This document shows, piece by piece, positions 8,852 through 19,817 of a DNA stretch of 64,000 bases. Numbering within the stretch: position 1 is the stretch's first letter; the number at the start of each line of letters is the position of its first letter. Source of the stretch: Antrihabitans stalactiti. GTDB lineage: Bacteria; Actinomycetota; Actinomycetes; Mycobacteriales; Mycobacteriaceae. Made by a program: the position numbers and the translations under genes. A model generated the notes under the pieces. That model ran no database searches and was not told the DNA's origin. It was given only the letters and a program-made list of their open reading frames with translations. The stretch lies in the NCBI RefSeq assembly GCF_012932915.1, contig NZ_VCQU01000011.1, forward strand, positions 176,330-240,329, given 5' to 3'.

Positions 8852-11001
8852 GCGTCGACCGCGTAAATCATGCCGTCGGCGCTCCCGACGTAGACGACCT
8901 TGTCGGCTACCGTCGGCGACGACCACACCGGCCCACCCAGAGGGGTTTTCCAGCGAAGCTTCCCCGTCTGCGCTTCGATCGCATAGAGAAAGCCGTCCCA
9001 GCTGCCTACGTAGACCGCGTTGTCGGCGGCGGTCGGCGACGAGTAGACCCGATCACCGGTCGGCGTCTTCCAGCGGACTTCGCCCGACGCAGCGTCGAGT
9101 CCATAGACGTTCTTGTCGTAGCTGCCGACGACGACAAGTCCGTCGACGACGACGGGCGAGGAGTAGACGCGGTCCGCCGTTGCGGTCTTCCACCTGATCT
9201 CGCCGGTATCCGCTGCCAGCGCATACACCGAGAAATCTTCGTTGCCGAGGTAGACCACGCCGTTCGACACCGCGGGCGACGACCATACCGGACCGCCCCC
9301 GGCGGTCTTCCACCGAACGGTCCCGGTCGCCGCGTCCAGCGCGTAGACGTACCCGTCGGTTCCGAGGTAGACCACACCGCCTGCTACCGCCGCCGCAGAG
9401 TTGGCCGCGCCACGAGTCTGGGTTCGCCACCGCAAAGCGCCGGATGCACCGTCGAGCGCCAAGACATACCAATCGGTGGTGCTCACGTAGACAGCTCCGT
9501 CTGCTACCGCGGGCGACACGGGAAATGAGGCACCTTGATCGCCCGTGGGGGTCTTCCACCGTTGCGAGCCGGTCTTGCTGTCGAACGCATAGACCGACCC
9601 GTCCCAGCCCGCGACGGCCACCAGTCCGTCGATGACCGCCGGCGAGGGCCTGACTCGATCGCCGGTCGGTGCCTTCCAGCGCGTCACGCCGGTGCGAGCG
9701 TCGAGCGCATACACATTGGTGTCGTAGCCGGCGATGTAAACCCGCCCGTCCGCTACTGTCGGCGTCGACAGGATGATCATCGATCCGGCATGGCTCTTCC
9801 ACCACACGGCACCGGGATTGCCGTGCGGCTTAACGACATCTGCGGGGTCCGACGACGCCATGACGAACGCAGCCGACCCACCCGCGACAAGCACGGCAGC
9901 CCCGCCCAAGCCAGCGAGGACAGCTCGCCTGCTCGGTCTGCGAGGCGGTTGCGGCGGTGCCTCGGACTCCTCGGCAGGTGCCGCCTCCTCGACAGGGGCC
10001 ACCGGCTCGACGGGCGCTGCCAGCGGAGTGGGCGGCGGAATCTGACGGGTGCTCGTCCCTGCGGACGCGGGCGCGTCGCTGGTGCCGGCGATATCCGGCT
10101 CTGTCGAGTCCTCGTCCGGTTCGGGCGGGTGTAGCGCATCGATATCGGGCAGCTGCAAACGTAGGTCGAAGAGGTCGTCACGCATGGCAGCAGCGCTCGG
10201 GTAGCGCTCCACAGGGTCGACCGCAAGCGCACGCTCCAGCACCGCATCGAAGTGCGGACCCAGCCATGGCGCCACCGCCGACGGTGGCTGGAGGCGATGC
10301 TCGATGTGGCCTGCCAGAATCTCCCACGGCGTGCTGCCAGGAAACGGCAGTTGGTCGGTCAGGAGGTGGTAGAGCATGCACCCGACCGAGTAGACGTCAC
10401 TCCGCGCGTCGACCTTGCGGCTGTCCTGGGCCTGCTCCGGCGCCAAGTACGCGACGGTGCCGACGATATTTCCCGTCCCTGTCAACGAGAGGGTGTGCTC
10501 GGCGCCTTTCAAGTGCGCGATTCCGAAATCCATCACCTTCACCGCGCCCGAGTCGGTGAGCATGACGTTCGACGGCTTGACGTCGCGGTGCACGACGCCG
10601 CGTTCGTGCGCGTGGTGCAAGGCGGCAAGTACGTCGCCGATGACTTCGATCAGCCGGTCGGGCGGCAACGCCGTATGGCGGTGCGATTTCAGCAACGTTC
10701 GCCCGTTCACCAGCTGCATGACGAGGAAGTGGGTCGTCTGCTCGTCGAGCTCGACCTGGCCCATGTCGTAAACGTGCACGATCCCAGGGTGGTCGAACCC
10801 CGCCACGATCCGGGCTTCCCTCCGGAACCGCTCGATGCTGTTGCCGGAGGTATCGGTGTCGAGTAGCTCGGTCCGTAGCACCTTGACCGCCACGGGACGG
10901 CTCAACGTCAGGTCCCAGGCCCTGTGGACACGCCCCATTCCGCCGACACCCAGCACCTCATGAAGCTGGTATCGCCCTGCAAGAACACGGGGTGTGCTCA
11001 G
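8848..11001 (-). CDS. Membrane Ser/Thr protein kinase with extracellular PQQ-type beta-propeller
   Basis: Receptor-like PknD/PknB-type kinase. With the start chosen here (717 aa): glycine loop GVGGMG, ATP-binding lysine K40 in VAVKVL, catalytic loop HRDVKPSN with D140, DFG at 158-160, then VGTVAYLAPEQ. A Pro/Glu-rich linker follows, then one membrane segment near RRAVLAGLGGAAVLVAGG. The rest is eight PQQ/BamB-like blades with the recurring pattern VYALDAxTGxxRWK. M. tuberculosis PknD instead carries an NHL propeller outside the membrane. The only ATG/GTG start in frame (GTG at 10956) would remove the conserved first strand (LAGRYQLHE); a CTG at 11001 restores the usual MSTPRVLAGRY beginning and has GGAAAGG upstream. 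The start is therefore uncertain. Ligand and substrates are unknown. Confidence 0.88.
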   Translation of the reverse strand: MSTPRVLAGRYQLHEVLGVGGMGRVHRAWDLTLSRPVAVKVLRTELLDTDTSGNSIERFRREARIVAGFDHPGIVHVYDMGQVELDEQTTHFLVMQLVNGRTLLKSHRHTALPPDRLIEVIGDVLAALHHAHERGVVHRDVKPSNVMLTDSGAVKVMDFGIAHLKGAEHTLSLTGTGNIVGTVAYLAPEQAQDSRKVDARSDVYSVGCMLYHLLTDQLPFPGSTPWEILAGHIEHRLQPPSAVAPWLGPHFDAVLERALAVDPVERYPSAAAMRDDLFDLRLQLPDIDALHPPEPDEDSTEPDIAGTSDAPASAGTSTRQIPPPTPLAAPVEPVAPVEEAAPAEESEAPPQPPRRPSRRAVLAGLGGAAVLVAGGSAAFVMASSDPADVVKPHGNPGAVWWKSHAGSMIILSTPTVADGRVYIAGYDTNVYALDARTGVTRWKAPTGDRVRPSPAVIDGLVAVAGWDGSVYAFDSKTGSQRWKTPTGDQGASFPVSPAVADGAVYVSTTDWYVLALDGASGALRWRTQTRGAANSAAAVAGGVVYLGTDGYVYALDAATGTVRWKTAGGGPVWSSPAVSNGVVYLGNEDFSVYALAADTGEIRWKTATADRVYSSPVVVDGLVVVGSYDKNVYGLDAASGEVRWKTPTGDRVYSSPTAADNAVYVGSWDGFLYAIEAQTGKLRWKTPLGGPVWSSPTVADKVVYVGSADGMIYAVDA

Positions 11002-11023
11002 CGCGCCACGACGCCTTTCCGGG

Positions 11024-11054
11024 TCTAGAAGCAGAACTCCAGTCTGATTCTAGA
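11024..11054. promoter_or_regulatory. Inverted repeat upstream of the kinase gene
   Basis: TCTAGAA at 11024-11030 and TTCTAGA at 11048-11054 form perfect 7-bp arms separated by 17 bp, just upstream of the kinase start. This may be a dimeric regulator site. No regulator is identified. Confidence 0.3.
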
Positions 11055-11145
11055 GAGCGCGCACCCCGCGTAACCCGACAACGAGGTCAACCTTCGGCGA
11101 CGAAAAGGATGTATTTTACCTGGTCGGACGTCCAATCAGGTTCAG

Positions 11146-12690
11146 TTAGATCGGCATCAGGTGATGCTTGCGAGGCACCCGAAGCACCTGCTTGTCACGG
11201 AGCAGTCGCATTGCCTTCCGCAGCTCCAACCGCGTCGACGACGGCTCGATCACCGCGTCGATGTAGCCACGCTCGGCGGCCACCCACGGCGATGGGACCG
11301 TTGCGTTGTAGAAGTCGATCAATTGCTTGCGCACCGCCGGACCGTTCTCGCCCGCATCTTCGACCTGCTTGCGGAACAAGATGCTCACCGCGCTCTCGGC
11401 ACCCATGACAGCGATGCGCGCGGTCGGCCACGCCAAGTTGATATCCGCACCGAGTTGCTTGCAGCCCATGACCGCGAACGCGCCGCCGTATGCCTTACGG
11501 ACGATCAACGTGACCACGGGAACCGACGCTTCGACGACGGCGTAGAAGAAGCGACCGCCGCGTCGGATGACGCCGATCTTTTCTTCCTCGACGCCAGGCA
11601 GCACGCCTGGCGTGTCGACCACGAACACGAGCGGAATGTCGAAGGCGTTGCAGATCCGGATGAAACGCGACGCCTTGTCGGAGCAGCGAGCATCGATGGA
11701 ACCACTCAGCACGAGCGGCTGGTTCGCTACGACCCCGACGGTGCGACCGTCGATGCGCGCGAAGCCGGTGATGATGTTGGGCGCGTATTTCTCCGCGATC
11801 TCGTGAAAGTCACCGTCGTCGAAGAGGTACAGCAGCAAGTCCTTCATGTCGTAGCCGGCATTGTCGGCGTCCGGGATGAAAGCGTCGAGCGATCGATCAC
11901 TGTCGGTCAGTTCAGGTTCGAGCCCGGGATTCACAATGGGCGCTTCTTCCTGCCAACTCGACGGCAGGAAGCTCAAGTGATGGCGCACCCATTCGAACGC
12001 CGCCTTCTCGTCCTCGGCGACGTGCTGGATGGTGCCGTATTGCTCCTGGTTCGTGGCGCTGCCGAGCTCCTCCATGGTGACGTCCTCGCCCATGACGTCC
12101 TGGATTACCTGCGGACCCGTAACGAACATGTACGAATCTTTTGTTGCGACAATCGTTTCGGTGCCGGACACCGGCGCGTAGACCGCGCCACCCGCGCATT
12201 TCCCGAGGATCATCGAGACCTGCGGAACCACACCGAGCAGCGGCTCGTGGCGTCGGCTCATCTCGGCGTACCAGGCCAACGACGTCACAGCGTCCTGGAT
12301 TCGCGCGCCGCCCGAGTCGTTGATTCCGACCAGCGGTATCCCGACCTTCGACGCGAAGTCGAGGATCGCGGCGACCTTACGACCGAACATCTCGCCGACG
12401 GTGCCTGCGAAGACGGTCTGGTCGTGGGAGAAGACCGCGACCGGACGCCCATCGACCAGTCCGTGCCCGGTGACGACACCGTCGCTGTAGAGCGCATCGG
12501 GGTCGCCGGGTTGCTTCACCAGCGCGCCGATTTCGATGAACGTCCCCGGATCGAACAGCATGTTGATGCGCTCGCGGGCACTGGGGATGCCCTTCTTCGC
12601 GCGCTTGGCTATGCCCTTCTCGCCTGCTGGTTCCTGCGACAGCGCCATCCGCCTGCGCAGGTCTTCGAGCTTCTCGGCCGTTGTGCTCAT
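11146..12690 (-). CDS. accD4: Acyl-CoA carboxylase beta (carboxyltransferase) subunit AccD4
   Basis: Biotin-dependent long-chain acyl-CoA carboxyltransferase that makes the alpha-carboxy acyl-CoA extender used by Pks13 in mycolic acid condensation. The 514-residue protein has the two crotonase-like halves of the family. The N-half has the oxyanion region [14 protein letters not shown] and [10 protein letters not shown]; the C-half has [14 protein letters not shown] and [12 protein letters not shown]. It partners in trans with AccA3/AccE/AccD5 in mycobacteria; those genes are not in this window. The ATG overlaps the pks13 stop by 4 nt (ATGA), so the two are translationally coupled. Identity as AccD4, rather than another AccD, rests on its position directly after pks13, as in M. 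tuberculosis Rv3799c. Confidence 0.95.
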   Translation of the reverse strand: MSTTAEKLEDLRRRMALSQEPAGEKGIAKRAKKGIPSARERINMLFDPGTFIEIGALVKQPGDPDALYSDGVVTGHGLVDGRPVAVFSHDQTVFAGTVGEMFGRKVAAILDFASKVGIPLVGINDSGGARIQDAVTSLAWYAEMSRRHEPLLGVVPQVSMILGKCAGGAVYAPVSGTETIVATKDSYMFVTGPQVIQDVMGEDVTMEELGSATNQEQYGTIQHVAEDEKAAFEWVRHHLSFLPSSWQEEAPIVNPGLEPELTDSDRSLDAFIPDADNAGYDMKDLLLYLFDDGDFHEIAEKYAPNIITGFARIDGRTVGVVANQPLVLSGSIDARCSDKASRFIRICNAFDIPLVFVVDTPGVLPGVEEEKIGVIRRGGRFFYAVVEASVPVVTLIVRKAYGGAFAVMGCKQLGADINLAWPTARIAVMGAESAVSILFRKQVEDAGENGPAVRKQLIDFYNATVPSPWVAAERGYIDAVIEPSSTRLELRKAMRLLRDKQVLRVPRKHHLMPI

Positions 12691-15600
12691 TGGATCTTTT
12701 CCAGCTTCTTCGTCAAGTCGGCACCGATCTTCGCGATGTAAGGCTCGTCGATGATCTGGATATGGTCACCGCCCACATGTATGACCTCGAGCTTCGGCAC
12801 GAAGTCGCTCCAGCCACCATTGGGTGCTCGGTGCGCGTACGCGGGCTCGAGTTCGATCATGCCGTCGTGGTAGCGGTCGGCGAGGTACAGGACGACATCG
12901 CCGTCGTAATGCGATGCCTGCGCATTCGCAAGCGCGCGACTGTCGATCCAGGACGTCCGCTGATGCTCGATGACACCACCAGGAATCTTGGCGCCGCTGA
13001 ACTTCACGAGGTCCATGATGATCTTGATTCGCTCGTCTTCCGACTTCGCGGCGGCCAATTCGTCCACCGGCAGCGGTGCATCGACGCCGTAGGTCTTCTT
13101 GGCGAAGGCCGCGTAGCGCTCGATCCGTGCGCGGGCTTCCTCCGGCGAATCCGACGGCGCCTCGACCGGCAGCGCCAGGTCGATCATGCCCACCCAGCGG
13201 ACGTCGGCGCCCTCGGCGGCCAGCAGCTTGCCGACTGCGAAGGCCAGCACCGCACCCAACGACCAGCCGTACAAGACGTACGGTCCGTCGCCCTGGATCT
13301 TGCGCAGCTCCGGAAGATATTGGCGCGCACGCTCTTCGATCTCACCCTCGACCCGCTCGAAACCGAACATCGGCGTGTCCGCCGGGAGCCGCTTGAGCAA
13401 CGGCTCGTACGCCATCGTCGATCCGCCCGAGGGGTGGAAGACGAACACCGGCGTCGCGGTGGATCCTTCGACACGGCCACGCAGCGTCCGGACGAATCCG
13501 TCGATGCCGCCCTCGATGTGCTTTCGGACGACGTCGGCGAGCTCTTCGATGGTCTCCGCGTCGAGCACGTCGTCGACGGTGATCTCGGCCTTGGCGCGGT
13601 CCGACAAACGAGCCGCCAACTGCTCCGCCCGATCCTCGTCGAGGACGGGAAGGGTGTTGAAGATGCCACCCGGCGACTTGCCGGTCACGACGGCCCACGC
13701 CGCATAAGTCAGGCGTTCCGCGTTGTCGCGCGGCGGTACGTCGTCGTCGGAACCGCCTGCGCTGATGGGCTCTTCTTCGGCCGGCGCCGCGGCTTCGATG
13801 ATCGCCTCGGCCTCAGCAATGACCGTGGTGTCTTCGACGGCGAGAACGGACTCGGTTGTTTCGGTGGCCGGCTCGGTCGACTCGGCCGCCGCAGCCTTCT
13901 CCGCTTTCTGCTGCTCCGCCAATGCCGCGACCTCGTCACGGTGCTCGACGGCGTACCGCAAGAACTTCGCGACGTCGTGCAAGTTCGCGTCCCGCACGGC
14001 CTGCAACTGCACCTCGGGGATGTCGAACTCGTACTCCACGCGGTTCTTGATACGCATGCCCATCAAGGAGTCGAGGCCCAGCTCGATCAGCGGAATTTCC
14101 AGTGGAAGGTCTTCGGGCGCATAGCCCATCGACTCCGCCACGATGAACGCCAGGCGCTCCTCCAGCGTCTGCGAGCCGTTCGGGTCCCACTTCTCGCCGA
14201 AAGACTCTTCGATGGGCGGCAATCCGGGGACCGAACTTTCCTCGACCACCGGCTCGGGAGCCACTACGGCCGCAGGTGCCGGTAACGCTTCACCGGAGGT
14301 CACGACCGCGTCGAAGAGCAAACGGAACGTCGCGCCTTCCTTGGCATGGACCTGAATCGACGCGCCACCCGGATGCGGATTGAGCGTTGTGGTCAGCGTT
14401 CCGCCGGCCGGGATCGCAGCGTGTGCGATCGATGCCCCAGCCGTGACGTTGGACAGCACCTGCGACGCAGCAGCGTTCACCAGTGCAGCGAGGTCGGTGA
14501 CCAGGTCGGCCGAGACCTCCCAGGCATGCCGACCGTCAGGCAGCGCGACATGCGAACCAGGCGCTTTGCCACCGCCACCGACACTGATCCGTGCACCCTG
14601 AATCCAGAGCGGCCGCTTGATGAACGCGGTCCGGGGCAGGTCGACGTACTCGCCGGGTCCGAACAGAGTCGTGAGGTCGACCTTATGGCCGTGCACGTAG
14701 AGATTCGCCACGGCAGTGAGAACGCCGAGTTCCTCGTCTTCCTTGCGCTTCAAGGTCTGAATCAACTGAGCGTCGCGCAGTCCGGCAGCGAATGTGGTCG
14801 CGGCAACCTGCATCAACGCGACCGGATGCGGGGAAAGCTCGATGAACGTGGTGTGGCCGGACTCGACCGCGAGTTTGACCGCATTGGTGAACCACACGCT
14901 GTGGCGCATGTTCTTGACCCAGTAGTCGACGCCATGGATCGGCTCATGACCTGCGCGGTAGAACGCTTCCTTGTCGACAGTCGAGAAGACGCCGGCCTTC
15001 AACTTCGTCGGCTCGATGCCTGCCAACTCGGCAGCAAGCTCGCCGAGCAGCGGGTCCATCTGCGACGTGTGGCCCGCGCCCTTCGTCTGCAGCAGCCGGT
15101 TCAGCTTTCCGTCGGCCTCGGCGCGCGCCATGATGGCCTCGACCTCGGGCTCGGGCCCGCCGATGACCGTGTGGGTCGGCGCTGCGTAGACCGCGACCTC
15201 GAGGTTCGGGAACTCGGTCAGTACGCCGACGATCTCCTCGGCGCTGTACTCGACCAACGCCATCCGGCGGATCGCCTCGCCCGAGAGCATTGATTCGCCC
15301 TCACCCATGAGTCGCGACCGCGCGCAGATCACGCGAACTGAATCTTCGAGGTTGAGCCCACCCGAGATGTACGCGCCTGCGACCTCACCGAGCGAGTGCC
15401 CGACGACAGCCGCGGGCTCAGCACCGTGATGCCGCAGCAAGGCGGCGAGTCCGACCTGGATCGCGAAGATCCCGACCTGCGACGTCCCGACGTCGTAATC
15501 CTGCGCGTCGTCGAGAATCATCTCTTTGACCGAGTAACCGGCCTCGTCGAGGATCAGCTCGTCGACCTCGTCGATCGCCTTCGCGAACACCGGATTGGAT

Positions 15601-17603
15601 TGGTACAGCTGCTTCGCCATCTTGCGATGCTGGGCACCGAATCCCGACAACACCCACACCGGACCTTGCGATGCGGGTGAATCCGCACTGAGCACGCCTT
15701 GTGCGAGCTTGCCCGCCGCGACCGCACGCAGACCCTTGATGGCCTCTTCGTGCGTGCTGGCCAGGACGATCGCACGCGAGCGACCGTGGTTGCGCTTCGC
15801 CAACGAACGCCCGACGTCTTCGAGCGACGCGCTGGCACCTTCGCCTTCGAGCCAGTCCGCGAGGTCCGCAGCGGCACGACGACGTCGGGACGGCATGTAC
15901 GCCGAGACCGCGAGGACTACCGGCAACTGTGCGCGATTTTCACCCTCCTGCGGCTCAGACTCGCGCACGGGGGGCGTGTATTCCTTGACGACGACGTGCG
16001 CGTTCGTCCCACCGAAACCGAAGCCAGAAATACCGGCAACTGCGGCGCCCGAGTAACGCGGCCAGTCGGAGTTCTCGGGGATGACCTGCAGATGCGAGCG
16101 CTCGAAGTCGATGTACGGGTTGGGTCCGGCGAAGTTCTTCGATGCCGGGATCTTGTTCTCCTGCATCGCCAGAATGACCTTGGCGAGGCTGGCCGCGCCA
16201 GCGGCCGATTCGAGGTGGCCGAAGTTCGTCTTGGCCGAACCGAGCAGTGCGGGCTTGTCGGCCGCACGACCACGACCGACGACGCGCGACAGCGCATCTG
16301 CCTCGATCGGGTCACCGAGAATCGTTCCGGTGCCGTGGGCCTCGATGTAGTCGACGCTCGACGGTGCGATGCCGGCATCGCGGTAGGCCATGCGAAGCAC
16401 GTCGGCCTGCGCGTCCGGGTTGGGCGCGAAGATGCCATTGGACCGGCCGTCGGAGTTCACAGCGCTGCCTGCGATCACGGCGAGAATGTTGTCGCCGTCG
16501 CGTTCGGCATCCTCTAGTCGCTTGAGCACGACCAGGCCGCCGCCCTCGGACCGCACCATGCCGTCCGCGTCGGACGAGAACGCCTTGATGTGGCCGTCTT
16601 TCGCGACCGCACCTACCCCGTCGAAGCCGAGGGTCACGGCAGGCGCAAGCAGGGTGTTCACGCCACCGGCGAGAACCACATCGGCTTCACGACCGCGCAG
16701 CGCACGCACACCCTGATGGACCGCGACCAGTGCCGAGGAGCACGCGGTGTCGATAGCCACCGACGGACCGCGGAAGTCGTAGAAGTACGACACTCGGTTC
16801 GCAACGATCGAGGTTGCCGCTCCGGTCAGTGCATAGGGCGTTTCCGCCTTTTGCGGATCCAACGCGGATAGGAACGAGAAGTCGTGCGACGACGTGCCGA
16901 CGAAAACGCCGACATGCGTGCCTTTGAGCGAACTCGCCGGAATCCTGGCGTGCTCCAACGCTTCCCAGGTCAATTCGAGGGCGAGCCGCTGCTGCGGATC
17001 GACGCGCTCGACCTCGGTGGGCGACATCGCGAAGAACTCCGCGTCGAAACTCTTCACGTCGTCGAGGTAGCCACCGCGGGTGTTCGCCGCTGCAACCGCC
17101 GCGGCGATTTCGGGATCGGAAAGGAATTCCTCCCAGCGACCCTCTGGCAGCTCGGTGATGCCGTCGCCGCCGGAGATCAGGAAATCCCACGTCGATTCCG
17201 GCGTCTCCCCAGCCTTCGGGAACCGAGTCGACAGACCGACGATGGCAATGTCGTGGCTTTCGCCCGCTGCGGCGACATTCGTGTAGTACTCGTCGTCCGC
17301 CGATTCTTCGGGAGCCTCGGGCTCGCCATCGATGATCCGGCTCGCCAACATCGCGATCGTCGGGTGCTGGAACACGACCGTTGCGGTCAGCACAACGCCC
17401 GTCAGGTCCTCGAGGTCGCCGCCGAGCGCGATCGCATCGCGCGAACTCAGGCCGAATTCTTCCATCGGCCGGTCTTCGGTGATGTTCTCTTTCGGCTGGC
17501 CAGTCGCCTCGGCGACCCAGTTCCGCAGCCAATCACGCAGCTCTGCGACAGTCAGCTCGGTAGTTGTAGCGCCCCCGGAAGTATCTGCATCGTTGTCAGC
17601 CAC
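12687..17603 (-). CDS. pks13: Polyketide synthase Pks13, mycolic acid condensase (1638 aa)
   Basis: Catalyses the Claisen-type condensation of two long acyl chains to the alpha-alkyl beta-ketoester precursor of mycolate. The domain order seen is ACP-KS-AT-ACP-TE. ACP1 has phosphopantetheine serine S54 in GLSSRDA. KS has C288 in DTACSS, with EAHGTGT and [12 protein letters not shown] supplying the histidines. AT has S737 in [12 protein letters not shown]2 has S1179 in [11 protein letters not shown] has S1448 in YGWSLGAV and a C-terminal HVGGDHIQ. It is roughly 95 residues shorter than the M. tuberculosis protein, mostly in linkers. The GTG start lacks a clear ribosome site; TAACTT lies 8 nt upstream, so it could also be leaderless. 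It lies downstream of fadD32 and overlaps accD4. Confidence 0.97.
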   Translation of the reverse strand: MADNDADTSGGATTTELTVAELRDWLRNWVAEATGQPKENITEDRPMEEFGLSSRDAIALGGDLEDLTGVVLTATVVFQHPTIAMLASRIIDGEPEAPEESADDEYYTNVAAAGESHDIAIVGLSTRFPKAGETPESTWDFLISGGDGITELPEGRWEEFLSDPEIAAAVAAANTRGGYLDDVKSFDAEFFAMSPTEVERVDPQQRLALELTWEALEHARIPASSLKGTHVGVFVGTSSHDFSFLSALDPQKAETPYALTGAATSIVANRVSYFYDFRGPSVAIDTACSSALVAVHQGVRALRGREADVVLAGGVNTLLAPAVTLGFDGVGAVAKDGHIKAFSSDADGMVRSEGGGLVVLKRLEDAERDGDNILAVIAGSAVNSDGRSNGIFAPNPDAQADVLRMAYRDAGIAPSSVDYIEAHGTGTILGDPIEADALSRVVGRGRAADKPALLGSAKTNFGHLESAAGAASLAKVILAMQENKIPASKNFAGPNPYIDFERSHLQVIPENSDWPRYSGAAVAGISGFGFGGTNAHVVVKEYTPPVRESEPQEGENRAQLPVVLAVSAYMPSRRRRAAADLADWLEGEGASASLEDVGRSLAKRNHGRSRAIVLASTHEEAIKGLRAVAAGKLAQGVLSADSPASQGPVWVLSGFGAQHRKMAKQLYQSNPVFAKAIDEVDELILDEAGYSVKEMILDDAQDYDVGTSQVGIFAIQVGLAALLRHHGAEPAAVVGHSLGEVAGAYISGGLNLEDSVRVICARSRLMGEGESMLSGEAIRRMALVEYSAEEIVGVLTEFPNLEVAVYAAPTHTVIGGPEPEVEAIMARAEADGKLNRLLQTKGAGHTSQMDPLLGELAAELAGIEPTKLKAGVFSTVDKEAFYRAGHEPIHGVDYWVKNMRHSVWFTNAVKLAVESGHTTFIELSPHPVALMQVAATTFAAGLRDAQLIQTLKRKEDEELGVLTAVANLYVHGHKVDLTTLFGPGEYVDLPRTAFIKRPLWIQGARISVGGGGKAPGSHVALPDGRHAWEVSADLVTDLAALVNAAASQVLSNVTAGASIAHAAIPAGGTLTTTLNPHPGGASIQVHAKEGATFRLLFDAVVTSGEALPAPAAVVAPEPVVEESSVPGLPPIEESFGEKWDPNGSQTLEERLAFIVAESMGYAPEDLPLEIPLIELGLDSLMGMRIKNRVEYEFDIPEVQLQAVRDANLHDVAKFLRYAVEHRDEVAALAEQQKAEKAAAAESTEPATETTESVLAVEDTTVIAEAEAIIEAAAPAEEEPISAGGSDDDVPPRDNAERLTYAAWAVVTGKSPGGIFNTLPVLDEDRAEQLAARLSDRAKAEITVDDVLDAETIEELADVVRKHIEGGIDGFVRTLRGRVEGSTATPVFVFHPSGGSTMAYEPLLKRLPADTPMFGFERVEGEIEERARQYLPELRKIQGDGPYVLYGWSLGAVLAFAVGKLLAAEGADVRWVGMIDLALPVEAPSDSPEEARARIERYAAFAKKTYGVDAPLPVDELAAAKSEDERIKIIMDLVKFSGAKIPGGVIEHQRTSWIDSRALANAQASHYDGDVVLYLADRYHDGMIELEPAYAHRAPNGGWSDFVPKLEVIHVGGDHIQIIDEPYIAKIGADLTKKLEKIQ

Positions 17604-17700
17604 AGTTAACCAAGTTACCCGTCCGTAGAACCGTCATCGCTGTTGGCCGGATTGTCGACTTCTCCTCGCTCCGGTCCTCGCTCGTGCCTCGCTGCGATCC

Positions 17701-19611
17701 TCACTCGTCGGCGTCTCCGGCTGTGTCAGGGAACGCCGTCTGCTGGTATCCACCACGCAGCGTTCCTTCCAGATAAGCGGTCTTGCATGCGCGTCGCGCG
17801 ATCTTGCCGCTCGACGTTCGTGGAATCGAACCGGCGGGTACGAGCAGCACGTCGCGCACCGTCACACCGTGCCTGCTGGCGATCGCAGCACGGACCGTGT
17901 CGGCAATCGGCTGCGGATCGGCCTTGCCGGCACCCGGACCGCGCTCAGCGACGATCACAAGCTGCTCGGAGGTGTCTTCGGGGTCGAACTTCAAACCCGA
18001 ATGGCTGCCCTCGCCGAATACCACCGACGGAAGTTGGTTCGCCGGCACCGCGAAGGCTGCGATGAACCCGGGACGCAGCGCTTTGCTCGCTTCCTGCGCC
18101 GAGAACTCGAGATCCTGCGGGTAGTGGTTACGACCGTCGACGATCACCAGATCCTTGACGCGGCCGGTGATGTAGAGCTCACCGTCGACGTAGACGCCGT
18201 AGTCGCCGGTCCGCATCCAGGTCGCGCTCTCCGGCGCCCCTGCTGTATGGCTGCCTTCGGCGAGCGGCTGGTCGATCTTGTTGTGGAACGTCTCGGCAGT
18301 CTCCTCGGGACGACCCCAGTAGCCGACACCCATGTTCTGGCCATGGAGCCAGATCTCGCCTACATGCTCGTCAGGCTGTTCGACACCGGTATCCGGGTCG
18401 ACGATGGCCGCCCACTGGCTGATGCCGACGTAGCCGCACGACACCTGCGGGATCGCACCTTCAGCGAACTGGTCGACCCGCACCATCTGGCCCGCATTGA
18501 GCTTGGCGCGGTCGACGTAGATGACCTTTGCCTCGTCCTCGTGTTTGGTGGCCGAGACGAACAGGGTCGCCTCCGCCATTCCGTAACACGGCTTGATGGC
18601 CGTCTTCGGCAGGCCGTACGGAGAAAAGGCCTCGTTGAACTTCTTCATCGACGACGTGGTGACCGGCTCGCTGCCGTTGATCAGACCGATCACGTTGCTG
18701 AGGTCGAGCGACTCGCCATCCTTCGGCAAGCCACGCGCGGCAGCATGCTCGTAGGCGAAGTTCGGGGCGGCGGCGAAGGTACCTGCACCGTCGGAGACGG
18801 CGGCCAGTTCCTTGATCCAGCGATACGGACGACGAACGAACGCGCTGGGCGACATGATCGTGATGTATTTGCCACCGACCGCCGGGACGATGACGGTGAG
18901 CAGACCCATGTCGTGGAACAGGGGCAGCCAGGTGACGCCACGCGAATCCTCGGTCAGTCCGAGCGCGTTGATCATCTGCAGGATGTTCGTTCCAACGGCG
19001 CGGTGTGTGATCTCCACGCCGGCGGGCACACGAGTCGAACCGGACGTGTATTGCAGATACGCGATGTCATCGACCACGAGGTCGGGCTGAACCCAGGTCT
19101 CACCGACACTGTCCGGGATGGCGTCGACAGCGATGATCCGCGGACGCTGTGCATGCGGGAGCGCACGGAAGAACTGACGAACACCGGCTGCGGACGAAGT
19201 AGAGGTGAGGATTGCCGTCGGTTCACAGTCGCCGAGCACAGCGTGCAGACGGTCGGTGTGGCCCGGCTCGTCCGGATCGAACAACGGGACCGCGATCGTG
19301 CCTGCATAGATTGCAGCAAAGAAAGAGATGACGTACTCGAGGCCCTGTGGCGCTAATACGGCAACACGGTCGCCCGGCTTGGTCACCTGCTGGAGCCGAG
19401 CGGCGACCGCGCGTAGGCGATTACCGAACTCTTTCCACGTGAGGTCGTTGGCAACGCCGTCGCGCTCACGTGAGTAGTCGATATAGCGATACGCGAGGGT
19501 GTCCGAGTCGTTGCGGGTGTGCTTCTCGACGTGATCGATCAGTGTCCGCCCCTCGGGGATGTGAATGTTCCCCGTCGCATCGAGGTAGTCATCGAAAGTC
19601 TCGTCGATCAT
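17701..19611 (-). CDS. fadD32: Long-chain fatty-acyl-AMP ligase FadD32
   Basis: Activates the meromycolic acid as acyl-AMP and loads it on the N-terminal ACP of Pks13. The 636-residue protein has the adenylate-forming core motifs [29 protein letters not shown] and [22 protein letters not shown]-terminal lysine lies in [16 protein letters not shown]. The family-typical insertion that distinguishes fatty-acyl-AMP ligases from CoA ligases is expected between the two core halves, consistent with the length. The ATG at 19611 has GGAGGAGAAGGA directly upstream, a strong ribosome site. It is separated from pks13 by 97 bp, so both may share one transcript. Synteny with Rv3801c-Rv3800c-Rv3799c makes the assignment secure. 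Confidence 0.96.
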   Translation of the reverse strand: MIDETFDDYLDATGNIHIPEGRTLIDHVEKHTRNDSDTLAYRYIDYSRERDGVANDLTWKEFGNRLRAVAARLQQVTKPGDRVAVLAPQGLEYVISFFAAIYAGTIAVPLFDPDEPGHTDRLHAVLGDCEPTAILTSTSSAAGVRQFFRALPHAQRPRIIAVDAIPDSVGETWVQPDLVVDDIAYLQYTSGSTRVPAGVEITHRAVGTNILQMINALGLTEDSRGVTWLPLFHDMGLLTVIVPAVGGKYITIMSPSAFVRRPYRWIKELAAVSDGAGTFAAAPNFAYEHAAARGLPKDGESLDLSNVIGLINGSEPVTTSSMKKFNEAFSPYGLPKTAIKPCYGMAEATLFVSATKHEDEAKVIYVDRAKLNAGQMVRVDQFAEGAIPQVSCGYVGISQWAAIVDPDTGVEQPDEHVGEIWLHGQNMGVGYWGRPEETAETFHNKIDQPLAEGSHTAGAPESATWMRTGDYGVYVDGELYITGRVKDLVIVDGRNHYPQDLEFSAQEASKALRPGFIAAFAVPANQLPSVVFGEGSHSGLKFDPEDTSEQLVIVAERGPGAGKADPQPIADTVRAAIASRHGVTVRDVLLVPAGSIPRTSSGKIARRACKTAYLEGTLRGGYQQTAFPDTAGDADE

Positions 19612-19642
19612 TCCTTCTCCTCCGAAGCGTCCCTGCGTAATC

Positions 19643-19659
19643 GATGTCTACTCGACATC
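19643..19659. promoter_or_regulatory. Inverted repeat in the fadD32 leader
   Basis: GATGTC at 19643-19648 and GACATC at 19654-19659 form a perfect 6-bp inverted repeat with a 5-nt spacer, about 35 nt upstream of the fadD32 start. It may be an operator or a small mRNA hairpin. Confidence 0.3.
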
Positions 19660-19817
19660 CTTTACGCCCCGACTTGCTTCGCCCGCTGGTGTTCTCTCGT
19701 CGGCAAATCTATTGGCAATCGAACGCGGCGTTGGCCGTATCGGCTACATGTGTGGAAACCAAAAATATGTTACAGATGTTTGGCATGGGTGCGGAGCCCG
19801 CAGAGCACCCGATAACT

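Noticed and set aside
11161..12741. Long plus-strand frame over accD4
   Set aside because: Shadow of the strongly supported AccD4; no recognisable domain and arginine-rich composition.
12681..15293. Plus-strand frames opposite pks13
   Set aside because: Shadows of Pks13; low-complexity Arg-rich peptides with no homology features.
17869..19356. Plus-strand frame opposite fadD32
   Set aside because: Shadow of a complete, motif-bearing FadD32.
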